Shown here piece by piece: positions 25,450 to 34,901 of a DNA stretch of 64,000 nucleotides. The DNA comes from Rudanella paleaurantiibacter. Lineage in GTDB: Bacteria > Bacteroidota > Bacteroidia > Cytophagales > Spirosomataceae. Below the pieces are notes generated by a model. The model searched no databases and was not told the origin of the DNA. It saw only the letters and a list, made by a program, of their open reading frames with translations. Both the position numbers and the translations under genes were made by a program. Position 1 is the first letter of the stretch, and each line of letters begins with the position of its first letter. Location: contig NZ_WELI01000010.1 of assembly GCF_009184635.1 (NCBI RefSeq), positions 124,001-188,000 on the forward strand. The letters are read 5' to 3'.

Positions 25450-26157
25450 ATGCCTTTTTCTACCTCTTCTGAAAATGCTTCCTCGCCAGCTGGGCCACCC
25501 GCACCTGGTTTGGGACAGCAACCGGATGTGAGCCGGGCGGGTACCGACCCCGACTTTTTTGTTCGGCAGGCGTTTGCCAAAGACCCGACGCAGGGTTGCG
25601 CGTTGCTGTTTCGGCAGTACTACCGCGATTTGTGCAGCCATGCCGTGCGGTTCGTGTACGGGCGCGACGTGGCCGAGGATATCGTCGGGGAAGTGTTTCT
25701 GACGTTCTGGCGTACCCGTGCGTACGAAAACATAACCAGCAGTTACCGGGCTTATCTCTTCCGGGCCGTGCGCAACCGGGCTATCGACTATCTGCGTGCC
25801 GAATTTGGCCCCATTGAGTCGTTGCCCGACTCGCTCGACGAGCTGACCGCCACCACAGGTTACGATCAGCCCGACCGGATCATTTTTCTCGATGAGCTGG
25901 TGCAACAGATTGGGGCGGCCGTGCAAACGCTACCCCCACAGGCACAGCGCGTGTTTATGATGAGCCGGTTTGAAGGTAAAAGTCAGGCCGACATTGCTGC
26001 CGAACTGCAACTCACGCCCAAGACCGTCGAAAATCACCTGACCCGCGCCCTTGGGCGGCTGCGTAAAGCCCTCCGGGGCGAGTGGCTTGTGCTGATACTG
26101 GCGTACGGCCCCGGTCTTTATCTGCTTTCACGTTATTTCACACCCACCAATGGATAA
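25450..26157 (+). CDS. ECF sigma factor, FecI-like
   Basis: The 235-aa protein contains sigma-70 region 2 (LLFRQYYRDLCSHAVRFV, then VAEDIVGEVFLTFW and YLFRAVRNRAIDYLR) and region 4.2 (QTLPPQAQRVFMMSRFEGKSQADIAAELQLTPKTVENHLTRALGRLR). It has an extra ~40-residue N-terminus and a hydrophobic C-terminal tail (WLVLILAYGPGLYLL), both common in Bacteroidota FecI-type factors. It should direct transcription of the downstream SusCD genes when released by FecR. The FecR start overlaps its stop by 8 bp. Confidence 0.93.
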   Translation: MPFSTSSENASSPAGPPAPGLGQQPDVSRAGTDPDFFVRQAFAKDPTQGCALLFRQYYRDLCSHAVRFVYGRDVAEDIVGEVFLTFWRTRAYENITSSYRAYLFRAVRNRAIDYLRAEFGPIESLPDSLDELTATTGYDQPDRIIFLDELVQQIGAAVQTLPPQAQRVFMMSRFEGKSQADIAAELQLTPKTVENHLTRALGRLRKALRGEWLVLILAYGPGLYLLSRYFTPTNG

Positions 26158-27160
26158 CCCGATTCAGCCCGAACTGCTTCAGACCTACCTCGATGGGCGG
26201 GCTACTCCATTGCAGAAGCAACTGATCCGAACGTGGTTACTCGACCCGGCCAATCAGGAAATATTTTACGCGCAGTTGCAGCGCCGGGAGCAACAACAGC
26301 CCCAACTCGTGGTCGACGATACCGAAGCCTATGCCCGGTTTGTGACCCAGCTCGCCCAAACGGCCGAGGCCCAACCCGCGACTCCGGTGCGTGTGCGCCG
26401 GTGGCCACGCCTGTTCATGGGGGTAGCGGCCTCGCTCGGCCTGGCGGGTTTAGCCGGGTTGCTAACGCTTACGGAGCCGTACTGGAATACGCGAACCATT
26501 GCCACTGAGTACGGCGAAATTCGGTCGGTGGTGTTGCCCGACGGTAGCCGGGTGACGCTCAACGCCAACTCTGCGCTCCAGCTGCCCCGCTTCGGGTTTG
26601 GTCGCTCGACCCGGCAGGTGAGCCTGCGCGGTGAAGCCGAATTTGCTGTAGTACATACCCCCGATGCCCAGCGGTTTGTGGTGACCGGGGCCGATGGGGT
26701 CGAGGTGGTGGTGCTCGGAACCGAGTTTGTGATGAACACCCGCCGGGGCACCCGCGTGGTTCTCAACCGGGGTAAGGTTCAGCTCCGTTACGGCAGGCAG
26801 CAGCGCCCGCAAACCCTCACGATGCTCCCCGGCGAGTGGGTGCGGGTACGGCCCGGCACGGCGTTGCAGCGTGGGCGTAGTGCCGACCCGGTGCCTACCG
26901 AACCTGCCTGGAAACTGTTTCGCTACGATTTTCGGCAGACCCCCCTGCCCGAAGTGGCTCAGCTAATGGAAGATAACTTCGGCCTGCGGGTGACTCTTGC
27001 CCCTGAACTTGCCGACCGGAAACTGAGCGGGCAATTCCACGCCCGCACTGCCGACGATATTCTGACGGCCCTCACCGAACTGTTTGATGTGCGGGTAACC
27101 CAAACCGAAAAAGCCGTGCGGATAGAGCCCGCTTTTGCCGATAATGATAGTACCGAATAG
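26150..27160 (+). CDS. FecR-family anti-sigma factor
   Basis: The 336-aa inner-membrane protein has a cytoplasmic N-terminal segment (~1-85), one transmembrane helix (~90-108, LFMGVAASLGLAGLAGLLTL), the periplasmic FecR domain (ATEYGEIRSVVLPDGSRVTLN, VSLRGEAEFAV, VVVLGTEFVMNTR, VVLNRGKVQLRY, MLPGEWVRV) and a C-terminal DUF4974/secretin-like domain (FRQTPLPEVAQLMEDNFGLRVTL). It should carry the signal from the STN domain of the downstream SusC receptor to the sigma factor, with which it overlaps. Confidence 0.93.
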   Translation: MDNPIQPELLQTYLDGRATPLQKQLIRTWLLDPANQEIFYAQLQRREQQQPQLVVDDTEAYARFVTQLAQTAEAQPATPVRVRRWPRLFMGVAASLGLAGLAGLLTLTEPYWNTRTIATEYGEIRSVVLPDGSRVTLNANSALQLPRFGFGRSTRQVSLRGEAEFAVVHTPDAQRFVVTGADGVEVVVLGTEFVMNTRRGTRVVLNRGKVQLRYGRQQRPQTLTMLPGEWVRVRPGTALQRGRSADPVPTEPAWKLFRYDFRQTPLPEVAQLMEDNFGLRVTLAPELADRKLSGQFHARTADDILTALTELFDVRVTQTEKAVRIEPAFADNDSTE

Positions 27161-27182
27161 AAGAATCCTTACTAGATAAGTT

Positions 27183-30100
27183 ATGAACAAACCACTACTG
27201 TACGGGTGTATGGGGCTTTGGTTGCTGCATCATACCACCTCGGCCCAGACGTTGGCGATGGCCCCCCGGGCCCTTGCCCGCCAGCAAACGTCCGACGGGC
27301 AACCGGCCCGGGCGGTGCGCCTGACCGACGCACTCAATAGTCTGCAACAGCGTTACCGCGTTGATATTCTGTTTGAAGAAGCAGGTATGAACCAGGTAAT
27401 GGTGCCGGGTCAGGTGCTGAGCCGGACCAACACCCTCGAAGCGGGCTTGACCGAGCTGCTCAAATCGACAGGGTTTGAGTTTCGCCAGCTAAAAAATGGT
27501 GCCTACGTGGTGCGCCGGGCCGACCGTCGGGCGCGATCGGTATCACAAACCGACCAGGCTACCCTGCCCGAATCAACGGCCGACGAGACCGGCAACCGAC
27601 CCGAAACAACCCGCCTGGCCGATGACCGGACTATTACCGGTAAAGTAACCGACGGCCTGTCGGGGCAGGGTCTGCCGGGCGTAAACATCGCCGTGAAAGG
27701 CACCAGCCGGGGAACTACCACCGATGGCGAAGGTAACTTCAAGCTGGCAGTTCCGGCGGAGGCTACCACGCTTGTTTTTTCGTTTATCGGCTACCAAACC
27801 CGCGAGGTGCCACTCACGAGCGAGTCGGTGCTGGCCGTAGCTCTTTCGTCGTCAGACCAGACACTCAATGAGGTAGTCGTCACGGCGCTGGGTATCAAGC
27901 GGGAGAAAAAAGCCCTGACCTACGCAACGGGCGAGATTCAGGGCCGCGACCTGGTGGGCGCCCGCGAAACGAATTTGGCCAACGCGCTTTCGGCCAAAGT
28001 GCCGGGCGTGCAGGTGACCAGTTCGGCGGGGGGCATGAGTGGCTCGTCGCGGGTGGTGATTCGCGGAAACTCGTCGCTGTCGGGCAATTCGCAGCCGCTG
28101 TACGTGATCGACGGGGTGCCCATCGACAACTCCAACCGGCGGAGCATTGGCTCGTTTGCGCTGCAAAGCGGTCTGGATGGGGGCGATGGCATTTCGAACC
28201 TCAACCCAAACGATATTGAGTCAATCTCGGTGCTCAAAGGACCCAACGGGGCGGCTTTGTACGGCCAACTCGGTGCCAATGGGGTTATCCTCATCACGAC
28301 CAAGGCCGGTCGGCGCAACCGGAAACCAACGGTGTCATACTCCGGTAACGTGTCGGTCGGTCGGGCGCTGGTTAAACCCGACTACCAGAGTGAGTATGGA
28401 CAAGGGTACAACGGAGCCTTTACATTTTACCGCAAAGCCGATGGTTCGGTGGTGCCTTACGATGCGGCTTTGACGGGCGGTATTCCTAAACTGGCTGGTG
28501 GGCGTAACCCAACTACGCGCGGTAGCTGGGGGCCCAAAATGCAGGGCCAAACCTACGAGGATATGTGGGGCGATACGCTTCAGTACCGGCCAATCGACGA
28601 TCCATACACCGCCTTTTTCCGCCCTGAGCGGCAGATGAGCCACACGTTGAGCGTCGATGGGGGCGGTGAAAATACAAACTACTTCATTTCGGTGGCCAAC
28701 CTCAGCAATGATGGCTTTGTGCCGACCAATACCCTCAAGCGCAACAGCGTGACTGTGAAGGTAGCTACCGATATTGTGAAGGGCCTCAACCTCGACATGA
28801 AGCTGAACTACATCAATCAGGCCGTGGTGAACCGCCCCTACGTAGGCGACGACGGGGCCAACCCGGTGTACCGCTTCCTGTACGTGCCCCGCTCGCTGTC
28901 GATGGATGGCCTGCGCCGGTATGAGTACAGTGCCAAAGATATTCGGCTGTCGCGCGATTTGGGCGGCAACGGCTTCTTTGTGGGTGGGGAGAAAATTTTT
29001 GAGAGCAACTCGGTTACATCCAACCCATTCTGGACCATCAACAACACCCGCAACGGCGACACCCGCGACCGGGTAATTGGTTACGCCAAACTGAGCTACG
29101 AAATTGCCAAAGGGCTTTCGGTACAGGGGCGTTACGGCACCGATTTTTACTACGAACGGCAGTACGGCTGGCGGGCGGTAGGCACACGGGTAGCCCAAAC
29201 CGGTGATGTCTTTGAAAATAATGAGTACAACAAAACCGAAAACGCCGACCTGCTGCTGACCTACAACCACGACTTTGGCGAGACCTGGTCGATGAACGTA
29301 CTGGCCGGGGCCAACCACCAGAACAACCGCTACCGGCTGGTGGGCAACTTCGGGTCGCAGTTGAGTATTCCGGGCCTGTACGCCGTGGGTCGTACCGTGC
29401 TCAACACGCCAAGCTACAACCTGGTGGAGTCGGTTATCAATTCGGTGTACGCATCGGCCAGTGTAGGGTTTAAAAACTACGCGTTTTTAGACCTGTCGGC
29501 ACGTAACGACTGGTCGAGTACGCTGCCCGTGCAGAACAACTCGTATTTCTATCCCTCGGTGGGGGGCAGCTTGGTGGTATCCGACGCTTTGGGGTTGCAA
29601 AACAACTACCTCAGCTACCTCAAACTACGTGGGTCGTGGGCACAGGCTGGCCGGTCGGGCAACCCGTACACGACCACGGGCTATTACAACCTGAATGCCA
29701 ACACGTTTCAGGGATTACCGCTGGCGACATACACCAACACCATTGTGGACCCGAACCTCAAAAACGAGCTGAAAGAATCGTACGAGGCCGGGGCTGAGGT
29801 GCGGCTGTTCCGCAACCGGATGAACATCGACTTCACGTACTACCACTCGGTAACAAGCAACCAGATTCTGCCCATCGTGATTTCGGAGTCGACGGGTTAC
29901 TCGACCAAGCTCACCAACGCGGGTAAAATTCAGAATCAGGGTATCGAACTCCTTGTGGGCGGCACACCCGTGCGGTCGCGGTCGGGCCTGACGTGGGAAG
30001 CCAGTTTCAACCTCGCCGTGAACCGCAACAAGGTTCTCGAACTGATCGACGGGGTATCGGAACTGGTGATTGGGTCGGACCGGAACATCCGTGTGACGGC

Positions 30101-30800
30101 TAAGCCCGGTGAACCCTATGGTGTACTGAGCCAGGCCGACTATGCCTGGGTGAAAGACGAGAAAGGCAACCGTCTGATCGACACGCAGGGCCTGCCCGTT
30201 CGGCAGAGTATCTCGACCCAGCCTATTGGCAACGCCAGCCCGCGCTGGATTGGCGGCTTGAGCAACAGCCTGTCGTACAAGGGTCTGGTATTCTCGTCGC
30301 TGATCGACATCCGGCGGGGTGGTCAGATTTTCTCGCAGGGTCGTGTGCAGGAGGCTGCCTACGGAACCTCGAAGCGTACCCTGGAAGGACGTGAGGGCGG
30401 CCTCATTGCCGAAGGCGTGAAGGCGAAGCTCGAAAACGGGAAGTGGGTCAGCACCGGTCAGCCCAACGACATCCCGACAACGGCGCAGGCGTATTGGAAC
30501 CGGGTGGCCTCAGACAAGGGCTTTGCCATTGCCGAAGAGTTCCTGTACGACGCCAGCTACATTGCTATCCGCGAGCTGCGGCTGGGCTACCAGCTATCGG
30601 CCGACTGGCTCAAGCGGACACCGTTTAAGTCGCTGGCAGTGAGCGTGTACGGACGTAACCTCGGCTACCTCGAACGGCATACCGATGGGTTCTCGCCCGA
30701 AAATGCGTCGGTCAACGTGAACTCCGGCACTATGGGTATGGAGCAACACTCGCTGCCCCTGATGCGGACCGTGGGTCTGGACCTTAATCTGAGTTTTTAA
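27183..30800 (+). CDS. SusC/RagA-type TonB-linked outer-membrane receptor with STN signalling domain
   Basis: The product is 1205 aa. Order of parts: signal peptide (to ~A21), STN domain (~47-112; LNSLQQRYRVDILFEEAG, with LTELLKSTGFEFRQL), a linker, CarboxypepD_reg-like domain (~150-235; ITGKVTDGLSGQGLPGVNIAVKG), the SusC plug beginning TALGIKREKKALTYA and containing the RGNSSLSGNSQPLYVIDGVP signature, then the barrel. The STN domain is the interaction point with FecR, so the receptor is both importer and sensor. Together with the SusD lipoprotein it takes up an oligosaccharide or other large ligand. No adjacent enzyme reveals the ligand. Confidence 0.95.
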   Translation: MNKPLLYGCMGLWLLHHTTSAQTLAMAPRALARQQTSDGQPARAVRLTDALNSLQQRYRVDILFEEAGMNQVMVPGQVLSRTNTLEAGLTELLKSTGFEFRQLKNGAYVVRRADRRARSVSQTDQATLPESTADETGNRPETTRLADDRTITGKVTDGLSGQGLPGVNIAVKGTSRGTTTDGEGNFKLAVPAEATTLVFSFIGYQTREVPLTSESVLAVALSSSDQTLNEVVVTALGIKREKKALTYATGEIQGRDLVGARETNLANALSAKVPGVQVTSSAGGMSGSSRVVIRGNSSLSGNSQPLYVIDGVPIDNSNRRSIGSFALQSGLDGGDGISNLNPNDIESISVLKGPNGAALYGQLGANGVILITTKAGRRNRKPTVSYSGNVSVGRALVKPDYQSEYGQGYNGAFTFYRKADGSVVPYDAALTGGIPKLAGGRNPTTRGSWGPKMQGQTYEDMWGDTLQYRPIDDPYTAFFRPERQMSHTLSVDGGGENTNYFISVANLSNDGFVPTNTLKRNSVTVKVATDIVKGLNLDMKLNYINQAVVNRPYVGDDGANPVYRFLYVPRSLSMDGLRRYEYSAKDIRLSRDLGGNGFFVGGEKIFESNSVTSNPFWTINNTRNGDTRDRVIGYAKLSYEIAKGLSVQGRYGTDFYYERQYGWRAVGTRVAQTGDVFENNEYNKTENADLLLTYNHDFGETWSMNVLAGANHQNNRYRLVGNFGSQLSIPGLYAVGRTVLNTPSYNLVESVINSVYASASVGFKNYAFLDLSARNDWSSTLPVQNNSYFYPSVGGSLVVSDALGLQNNYLSYLKLRGSWAQAGRSGNPYTTTGYYNLNANTFQGLPLATYTNTIVDPNLKNELKESYEAGAEVRLFRNRMNIDFTYYHSVTSNQILPIVISESTGYSTKLTNAGKIQNQGIELLVGGTPVRSRSGLTWEASFNLAVNRNKVLELIDGVSELVIGSDRNIRVTAKPGEPYGVLSQADYAWVKDEKGNRLIDTQGLPVRQSISTQPIGNASPRWIGGLSNSLSYKGLVFSSLIDIRRGGQIFSQGRVQEAAYGTSKRTLEGREGGLIAEGVKAKLENGKWVSTGQPNDIPTTAQAYWNRVASDKGFAIAEEFLYDASYIAIRELRLGYQLSADWLKRTPFKSLAVSVYGRNLGYLERHTDGFSPENASVNVNSGTMGMEQHSLPLMRTVGLDLNLSF

Positions 30801-30821
30801 CCGGCATTTGTTTCCGTGAAG

Positions 30822-32321
30822 ATGAAAACGATAGCAACACCCCGCCTGCTGATGGTCGCGCTGACGACGCTGGCAGTCGGTTGTACCCAAAATTTTGAGG
30901 AGATCAATACCTCGCCGGTAGCCCCGGCCAGCGTGCCGGCTGAGTACCTGCTCACGCAGGCGCAACTCTCCGGTATTACGGCCGATGGCGACAACAACTG
31001 GCAGGTTGGCTCCTGGATTCAGCAGTGGGCCAGTGGCTCCCTCTCGGCCCCGTCGCAGTACCTCGAAGACCGCGACCTGTACGAGACCAACAACTGGCGT
31101 AACCATTACGACCTGATTAAGAACCTGGCCCAAATTCGGAACCGAGCCCTGAAAGGGCAGGAGGATACGCCCAACGGCCGTACCAAACTCGCCATTGCCA
31201 AAATCTACGAAACGTTTATCTGGCAACGCATGACCGATTTCTGGGGCGACATTCCGTACACCCAGGCCGGTATGCCCGACGATAATCTGGCCCTGTTGCC
31301 CAAGTACGATAAGCAGGAGGATATTTACCGTTCGCTCATCAGTAATCTGGATGGGGCCGTGGCCCAGTTGAGCCGGAATGATGTGTCGTTCGGGTCCGCC
31401 GATATTGTCTACAAAGGGGATATTGAGAAGTGGCGCAAGTTTGCCAACGTGCTGAAGCTGCGTATGGGAATGCGGATTCGCTTTGCCGACCCCGCCCTGG
31501 CCCAGAAAACCGTGACCGAGGCTCTGGCAGGCCCCGTATTTGTGGGCAACGCCGACAACGCAGCCATGCCTACCAACACGCTGGATGGCAACGCCCTGGG
31601 CTACCACCCGATTATTGCGAGTTATAACAGCAGTAAGGAACTGAATCAGATGGCGGCTGCTTTTGTCGACGCCCTCCAGACCCGCAACGACCCCCGTTTG
31701 CCCCGGATAGCCGAGCCAACTGAGAACTCCAAGAAAGCCGGTAAGCCTGTTTACCGGGGGCTTGGGGTGGCCCTCGGCGGTAGCGTGATTATCAACCGCG
31801 ACGATTATTCGTACATGAATATCGCGGTTTTCAACGACCGCAAAGCCACCTTCCCGTACCTGTTTCTGACGTTTTCGGACCTTTGTTTTTACCGGGCCGA
31901 AGCCGCCCTGCTCGGTTGGGCGGGCCTCAACCCGTCGCAGGCTGAAGGGTTCTATCAGGCCGGTATTCGGGCGGCCATGCAGGTGCAGCCGTACAACATC
32001 GCCGAGACGGCCATTGCCGAATACATAGGTCGGCAGGGTAAACTGACTGGCTCCGACGAGGAGAAGCTGGAGCAAATTATGACTCAGAAATGGATCAGCC
32101 TGTTTATGCGCAACTACGAGGCCTACGCTGAGTGGCGCCGGACGGGGTATCCCCGCCTGACGCCCGGCCCGAATCCCGGTGTGACCGGCGGTCAGATTCC
32201 GCGCCGGGGGGTGTATTCGAGTACGGAGCGCCTGCGCAACGCGACCAACTACAACGAAGCTGCGAGCCGGTTGAACCGGGGCGACACGTACCTGAGCCGC
32301 GTGTGGTGGGACAAACGATAG
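30822..32321 (+). CDS. SusD/RagB-family outer-membrane lipoprotein
   Basis: From the ATG at 30822 (a GTG two codons earlier is also possible) the product is 499 aa. A lipobox (LTTLAVGC) gives a lipid-anchored N-terminus. The SusD-like_2 pattern follows: FEEINTSPVAPASVPAEYLLTQAQL, then TPNGRTKLAIAKIYETFIWQRMTDFWGDIPYTQ, FLTFSDLCFYRAEAALLGW and the terminal RRTGYPRL. It caps the SusC receptor on the cell surface and binds the ligand. It starts 21 bp after susC and is followed by an intrinsic terminator, so the sigma-fecR-susC-susD operon ends here. Confidence 0.94.
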   Translation: MKTIATPRLLMVALTTLAVGCTQNFEEINTSPVAPASVPAEYLLTQAQLSGITADGDNNWQVGSWIQQWASGSLSAPSQYLEDRDLYETNNWRNHYDLIKNLAQIRNRALKGQEDTPNGRTKLAIAKIYETFIWQRMTDFWGDIPYTQAGMPDDNLALLPKYDKQEDIYRSLISNLDGAVAQLSRNDVSFGSADIVYKGDIEKWRKFANVLKLRMGMRIRFADPALAQKTVTEALAGPVFVGNADNAAMPTNTLDGNALGYHPIIASYNSSKELNQMAAAFVDALQTRNDPRLPRIAEPTENSKKAGKPVYRGLGVALGGSVIINRDDYSYMNIAVFNDRKATFPYLFLTFSDLCFYRAEAALLGWAGLNPSQAEGFYQAGIRAAMQVQPYNIAETAIAEYIGRQGKLTGSDEEKLEQIMTQKWISLFMRNYEAYAEWRRTGYPRLTPGPNPGVTGGQIPRRGVYSSTERLRNATNYNEAASRLNRGDTYLSRVWWDKR

Positions 32322-32336
32322 AATAAAATACCCGTT

Positions 32337-32382
32337 GGGCCCCGGCTTCTTGCAGAAAGAAGGCCGGGCCCTTCTATTTTTG
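32337..32382 (+). terminator. Terminator after susD
   Basis: A GC-rich imperfect hairpin (GGGCCCCGGCTTCTT from 32337, then AAGAAGGCCGGGCCC) is followed by CTTCTATTTTTG. It separates the SusCD operon from the ABC ATPase gene. Confidence 0.75.
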
Positions 32383-32408
32383 CCCGTTCAACACGTACCC
32401 CTACGAAC

Positions 32409-33407
32409 TTGCTCGAAGCCCTCTCTATCTCTAAATCCTTTACGGCCGATGTCCGGGCCGTTCGGCGCGTGTCGCTCCAGTTGCAGCCGGGTCAGATTAT
32501 GGGCCTGGTGGGGGCCAGCGGTTCGGGTAAAAGCACGCTGCTTAATTTGCTGGCTGGCCTGACCGATACCGATACCGGCGAGGTGCGCCTGCACGGTGAG
32601 CGGCTCAAGGGGCCCTCGGAAGTGCTCGTGGCCGGGCACCCCGACATCCGGCTCGTGCATCAGGAGTATCAGCTTATGCCCAATGTATCGGTGCGCGAAA
32701 ATATCGCCTACACCATCCGGTACTACGAAAAAGCGTACCAGAACTACCGGGTCGACCAGTTGCTCCGAATCTGTCGGCTTGAGGCCGTGCAGGACCGAAC
32801 GCCCAAACAGATTTCGGGGGGCGAGAAACAACGGGTGGCTATTGCGCGGGCCGTGGCCGAGAAGCCGCCTGTGTTGCTGTTCGATGAGCCGTTTGCGCAC
32901 CTCGACCTGCCCAACCGGACCATTGTACGGGCTATGCTGCTCGAATTGGTGCGCCACGACCCCGAACACCAAACGGCCTGCCTGTTTGTGACGCACGATG
33001 CCACCGACGCCCTGTCTATTGCCGATACCCTCGGTGTGATGCATCAGGGACAGATTATCCAGATGGGAACGCCCCGCGAGCTGTACACAGCCCCCCGCAC
33101 GGCCTACGTGGCCCGGATGACGGGGCCTGCCAATCTGATCAAAGCTAAATACCTGCCGCAATTGGGCCTCGGTACTGACCCAAACCCCGAACGCTACGCC
33201 TGTATCCGGCCCGAACGAATCCGGGTGGGCCTCCCCGACGGCGTGGAGGGCGTCGTGAAGGCGGTATATTACAAGGGTGGGTTCTCCGAAATTGAGGTGG
33301 CCATGTCAAGGTACGTCCGGTTGCTCGCCAATACCGCTGAGCCCATTTCTGAAGGTGACCGGGTTCGACTGACCCTCGACCCCGCAGCCGTTGTGTGGGT
33401 TGATTGA
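32409..33407 (+). CDS. ABC transporter ATP-binding protein (PotA/CysA-like, with TOBE-type C-terminus)
   Basis: About 332 aa. The nucleotide-binding domain is complete: Walker A GASGSGKSTL, Q-loop VHQEYQLMPN, signature ISGGEKQRVAIARA, Walker B VLLFDEPFAHLD and switch histidine FVTHDATD. A ~100-residue TOBE-like regulatory domain follows (CIRPERIRVGL, YYKGGFSEIEVAM). This resembles importers of polyamines, sulfate or iron. No permease or binding protein is nearby, so the partner is elsewhere or the protein has another role. No ATG is available; TTG at 32409 is the likely start. Its stop lies 6 bp from the convergent regulator gene. Confidence 0.85.
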   Translation: MLEALSISKSFTADVRAVRRVSLQLQPGQIMGLVGASGSGKSTLLNLLAGLTDTDTGEVRLHGERLKGPSEVLVAGHPDIRLVHQEYQLMPNVSVRENIAYTIRYYEKAYQNYRVDQLLRICRLEAVQDRTPKQISGGEKQRVAIARAVAEKPPVLLFDEPFAHLDLPNRTIVRAMLLELVRHDPEHQTACLFVTHDATDALSIADTLGVMHQGQIIQMGTPRELYTAPRTAYVARMTGPANLIKAKYLPQLGLGTDPNPERYACIRPERIRVGLPDGVEGVVKAVYYKGGFSEIEVAMSRYVRLLANTAEPISEGDRVRLTLDPAAVVWVD

Positions 33408-33413
33408 GGCCGC

Positions 33414-34901
33414 TTACCCAAACCGGAGTTTTTCGATAGTGGTTAGTGTTTGGTGCGTCTGATGTTCGCGCGCTCGTTCCACCGGAGGGGCGGCCCGTAC
33501 GGTGCAGTCGGCAATAGGGCACCGCTCGCAGGTTTCGCCCACCGACGTGCTCGGAATGGCGGGGTCGTCGAGAAACCGAAACACCTCCCGCAGTTGGGGC
33601 GTGAGCGGAAAGCCGATATTAATGCTGCTGTTAGTGGTGGTTGGGGGCGACGACTTGGCAATGGAAAACACGAAATACGTGTTGCCGTTGGTCGAAAAGG
33701 TAATCTGCTGCGCCCGGCAGATGGGTTGCCCGTTCCAGGCACCGGACTGCTGTAGCTGCCGTAACTCCGTCAGAATCGTAACTGACACCTGCCGACGGCA
33801 ATAATGCTCGTTGCGGGCGGTGCCGTGGGGCGTGTGCAACTTGCTCAGGTGCAGCTCCTTGTTGAGCGTGTACCGCCCGTCGGCGCCCTGATTGAACCGG
33901 ATGAAAAACAGCTCTTTCAGCCCAAAATGACTTGTAAGCACGTTGGTCATGCGGAGCAGAAACATCTCCGGTGTCACGGCAAACGGCAGCATCATGTCGA
34001 GGAGCCGGTTATTGCTCCACGTTCCCGACGCGGCCACCTCGGTCAGCTCGTTGATGAGCCGCTGCCGGGGAATGAGCACGGCGCGGGCAAAGTACGAGGC
34101 TCTGAAATTATTGAACACCTCCTCAAACGACCGGGCCGATAGCACCGACGATTCGAGCGGCCGGATGGTTGCCTTGAGCCGCCGGTAGCCAATTTCGCGC
34201 GCCAGCGTGAAGGCCCGTTGCTCGTTGGAAAGCTGCCGGTTGAGGAGCAGGGTATTCTTTTCAGGTAAGTACACCGACCGCAGAGCCGCCAAATCGGGTT
34301 GTTCTGCCGCATCGTAGGTTTGAATGGTGCAGCCGTAGGTATGCGTCAGGAGGTCGAAAAGCCAGTCGGGGCAGTGGGTTGGGTCAGAGGGGAGCGGGTG
34401 TTCGCTCAGAAACTGGTCGGCTTCCAGTTCGAGGTCCTCAAAATAATTGTCGTGCATGGCCTGATACGTCCGCAACACCGAGAAATAAAACTGCTCGACG
34501 CGCAAGTCGTAATTCCGCCCAATCTCGATGAGCGTACTGATGAGGGCGCTCAGTTTGGCCGGGGCATTGGCCATCACTTCCAGAAAATACCCCGGTTCAA
34601 TGCCAAACAGGTCGAGAGGAAGCTCGTTCAGAATATTCGAATCGAACAGTTCAACGACCGGCTCCAGCTGTTTGCTCACCCGCAGCGACACCAGTGAGTC
34701 GTAATCGGTTTGTAACGCTTTGGCCAGCGCGAAGATTTTTTCGGTCTTCGGGTACTTCTTTCCCTTCTCGATTTCATTCAGGTACGAAGGTGACAGACCG
34801 GTCTGATCGGCCAGGTCGTAGGTCGACAAACCCAGCTCTGTGCGCAACTGCCTTACTTTTAACCCAAATACCAAACGTACCTTTTCCCGATCCGATGCCA
34901 T
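33414..34901 (-). CDS. XRE-family regulator with degenerate IrrE-like domain (ScfR/RamB type)
   Basis: The 495-aa protein has an N-terminal HTH_3 domain (~12-66: LRTELGLSTYDLADQTGLSPSY, LNEIEKGKKYP), a middle region matching the IrrE/ImmA metallopeptidase-like fold, and a C-terminal domain with a CERCPIADC cysteine cluster. These features fit the short-chain fatty acyl-CoA-responsive regulators (RamB, PrpR/ScfR). The HExxH metal motif is absent: the equivalent stretch reads AREIGYRR (~234-241), so peptidase activity is unlikely and a ligand-sensing role is favoured. Some family members regulate glyoxylate or propionate genes; the target here is unknown. Confidence 0.82.
   Translation of the reverse strand: MASDREKVRLVFGLKVRQLRTELGLSTYDLADQTGLSPSYLNEIEKGKKYPKTEKIFALAKALQTDYDSLVSLRVSKQLEPVVELFDSNILNELPLDLFGIEPGYFLEVMANAPAKLSALISTLIEIGRNYDLRVEQFYFSVLRTYQAMHDNYFEDLELEADQFLSEHPLPSDPTHCPDWLFDLLTHTYGCTIQTYDAAEQPDLAALRSVYLPEKNTLLLNRQLSNEQRAFTLAREIGYRRLKATIRPLESSVLSARSFEEVFNNFRASYFARAVLIPRQRLINELTEVAASGTWSNNRLLDMMLPFAVTPEMFLLRMTNVLTSHFGLKELFFIRFNQGADGRYTLNKELHLSKLHTPHGTARNEHYCRRQVSVTILTELRQLQQSGAWNGQPICRAQQITFSTNGNTYFVFSIAKSSPPTTTNSSINIGFPLTPQLREVFRFLDDPAIPSTSVGETCERCPIADCTVRAAPPVERAREHQTHQTLTTIEKLRFG

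Noticed and set aside
30594-32075. 493-aa open frame antisense to susD
   Set aside because: It mirrors the SusD codons in a GC-rich gene, has no family motif, and the plus-strand SusD protein is unmistakable.
33414-34901. Active ImmA/IrrE metallopeptidase
   Set aside because: The HExxH metal-binding motif is replaced by AREIGYRR.
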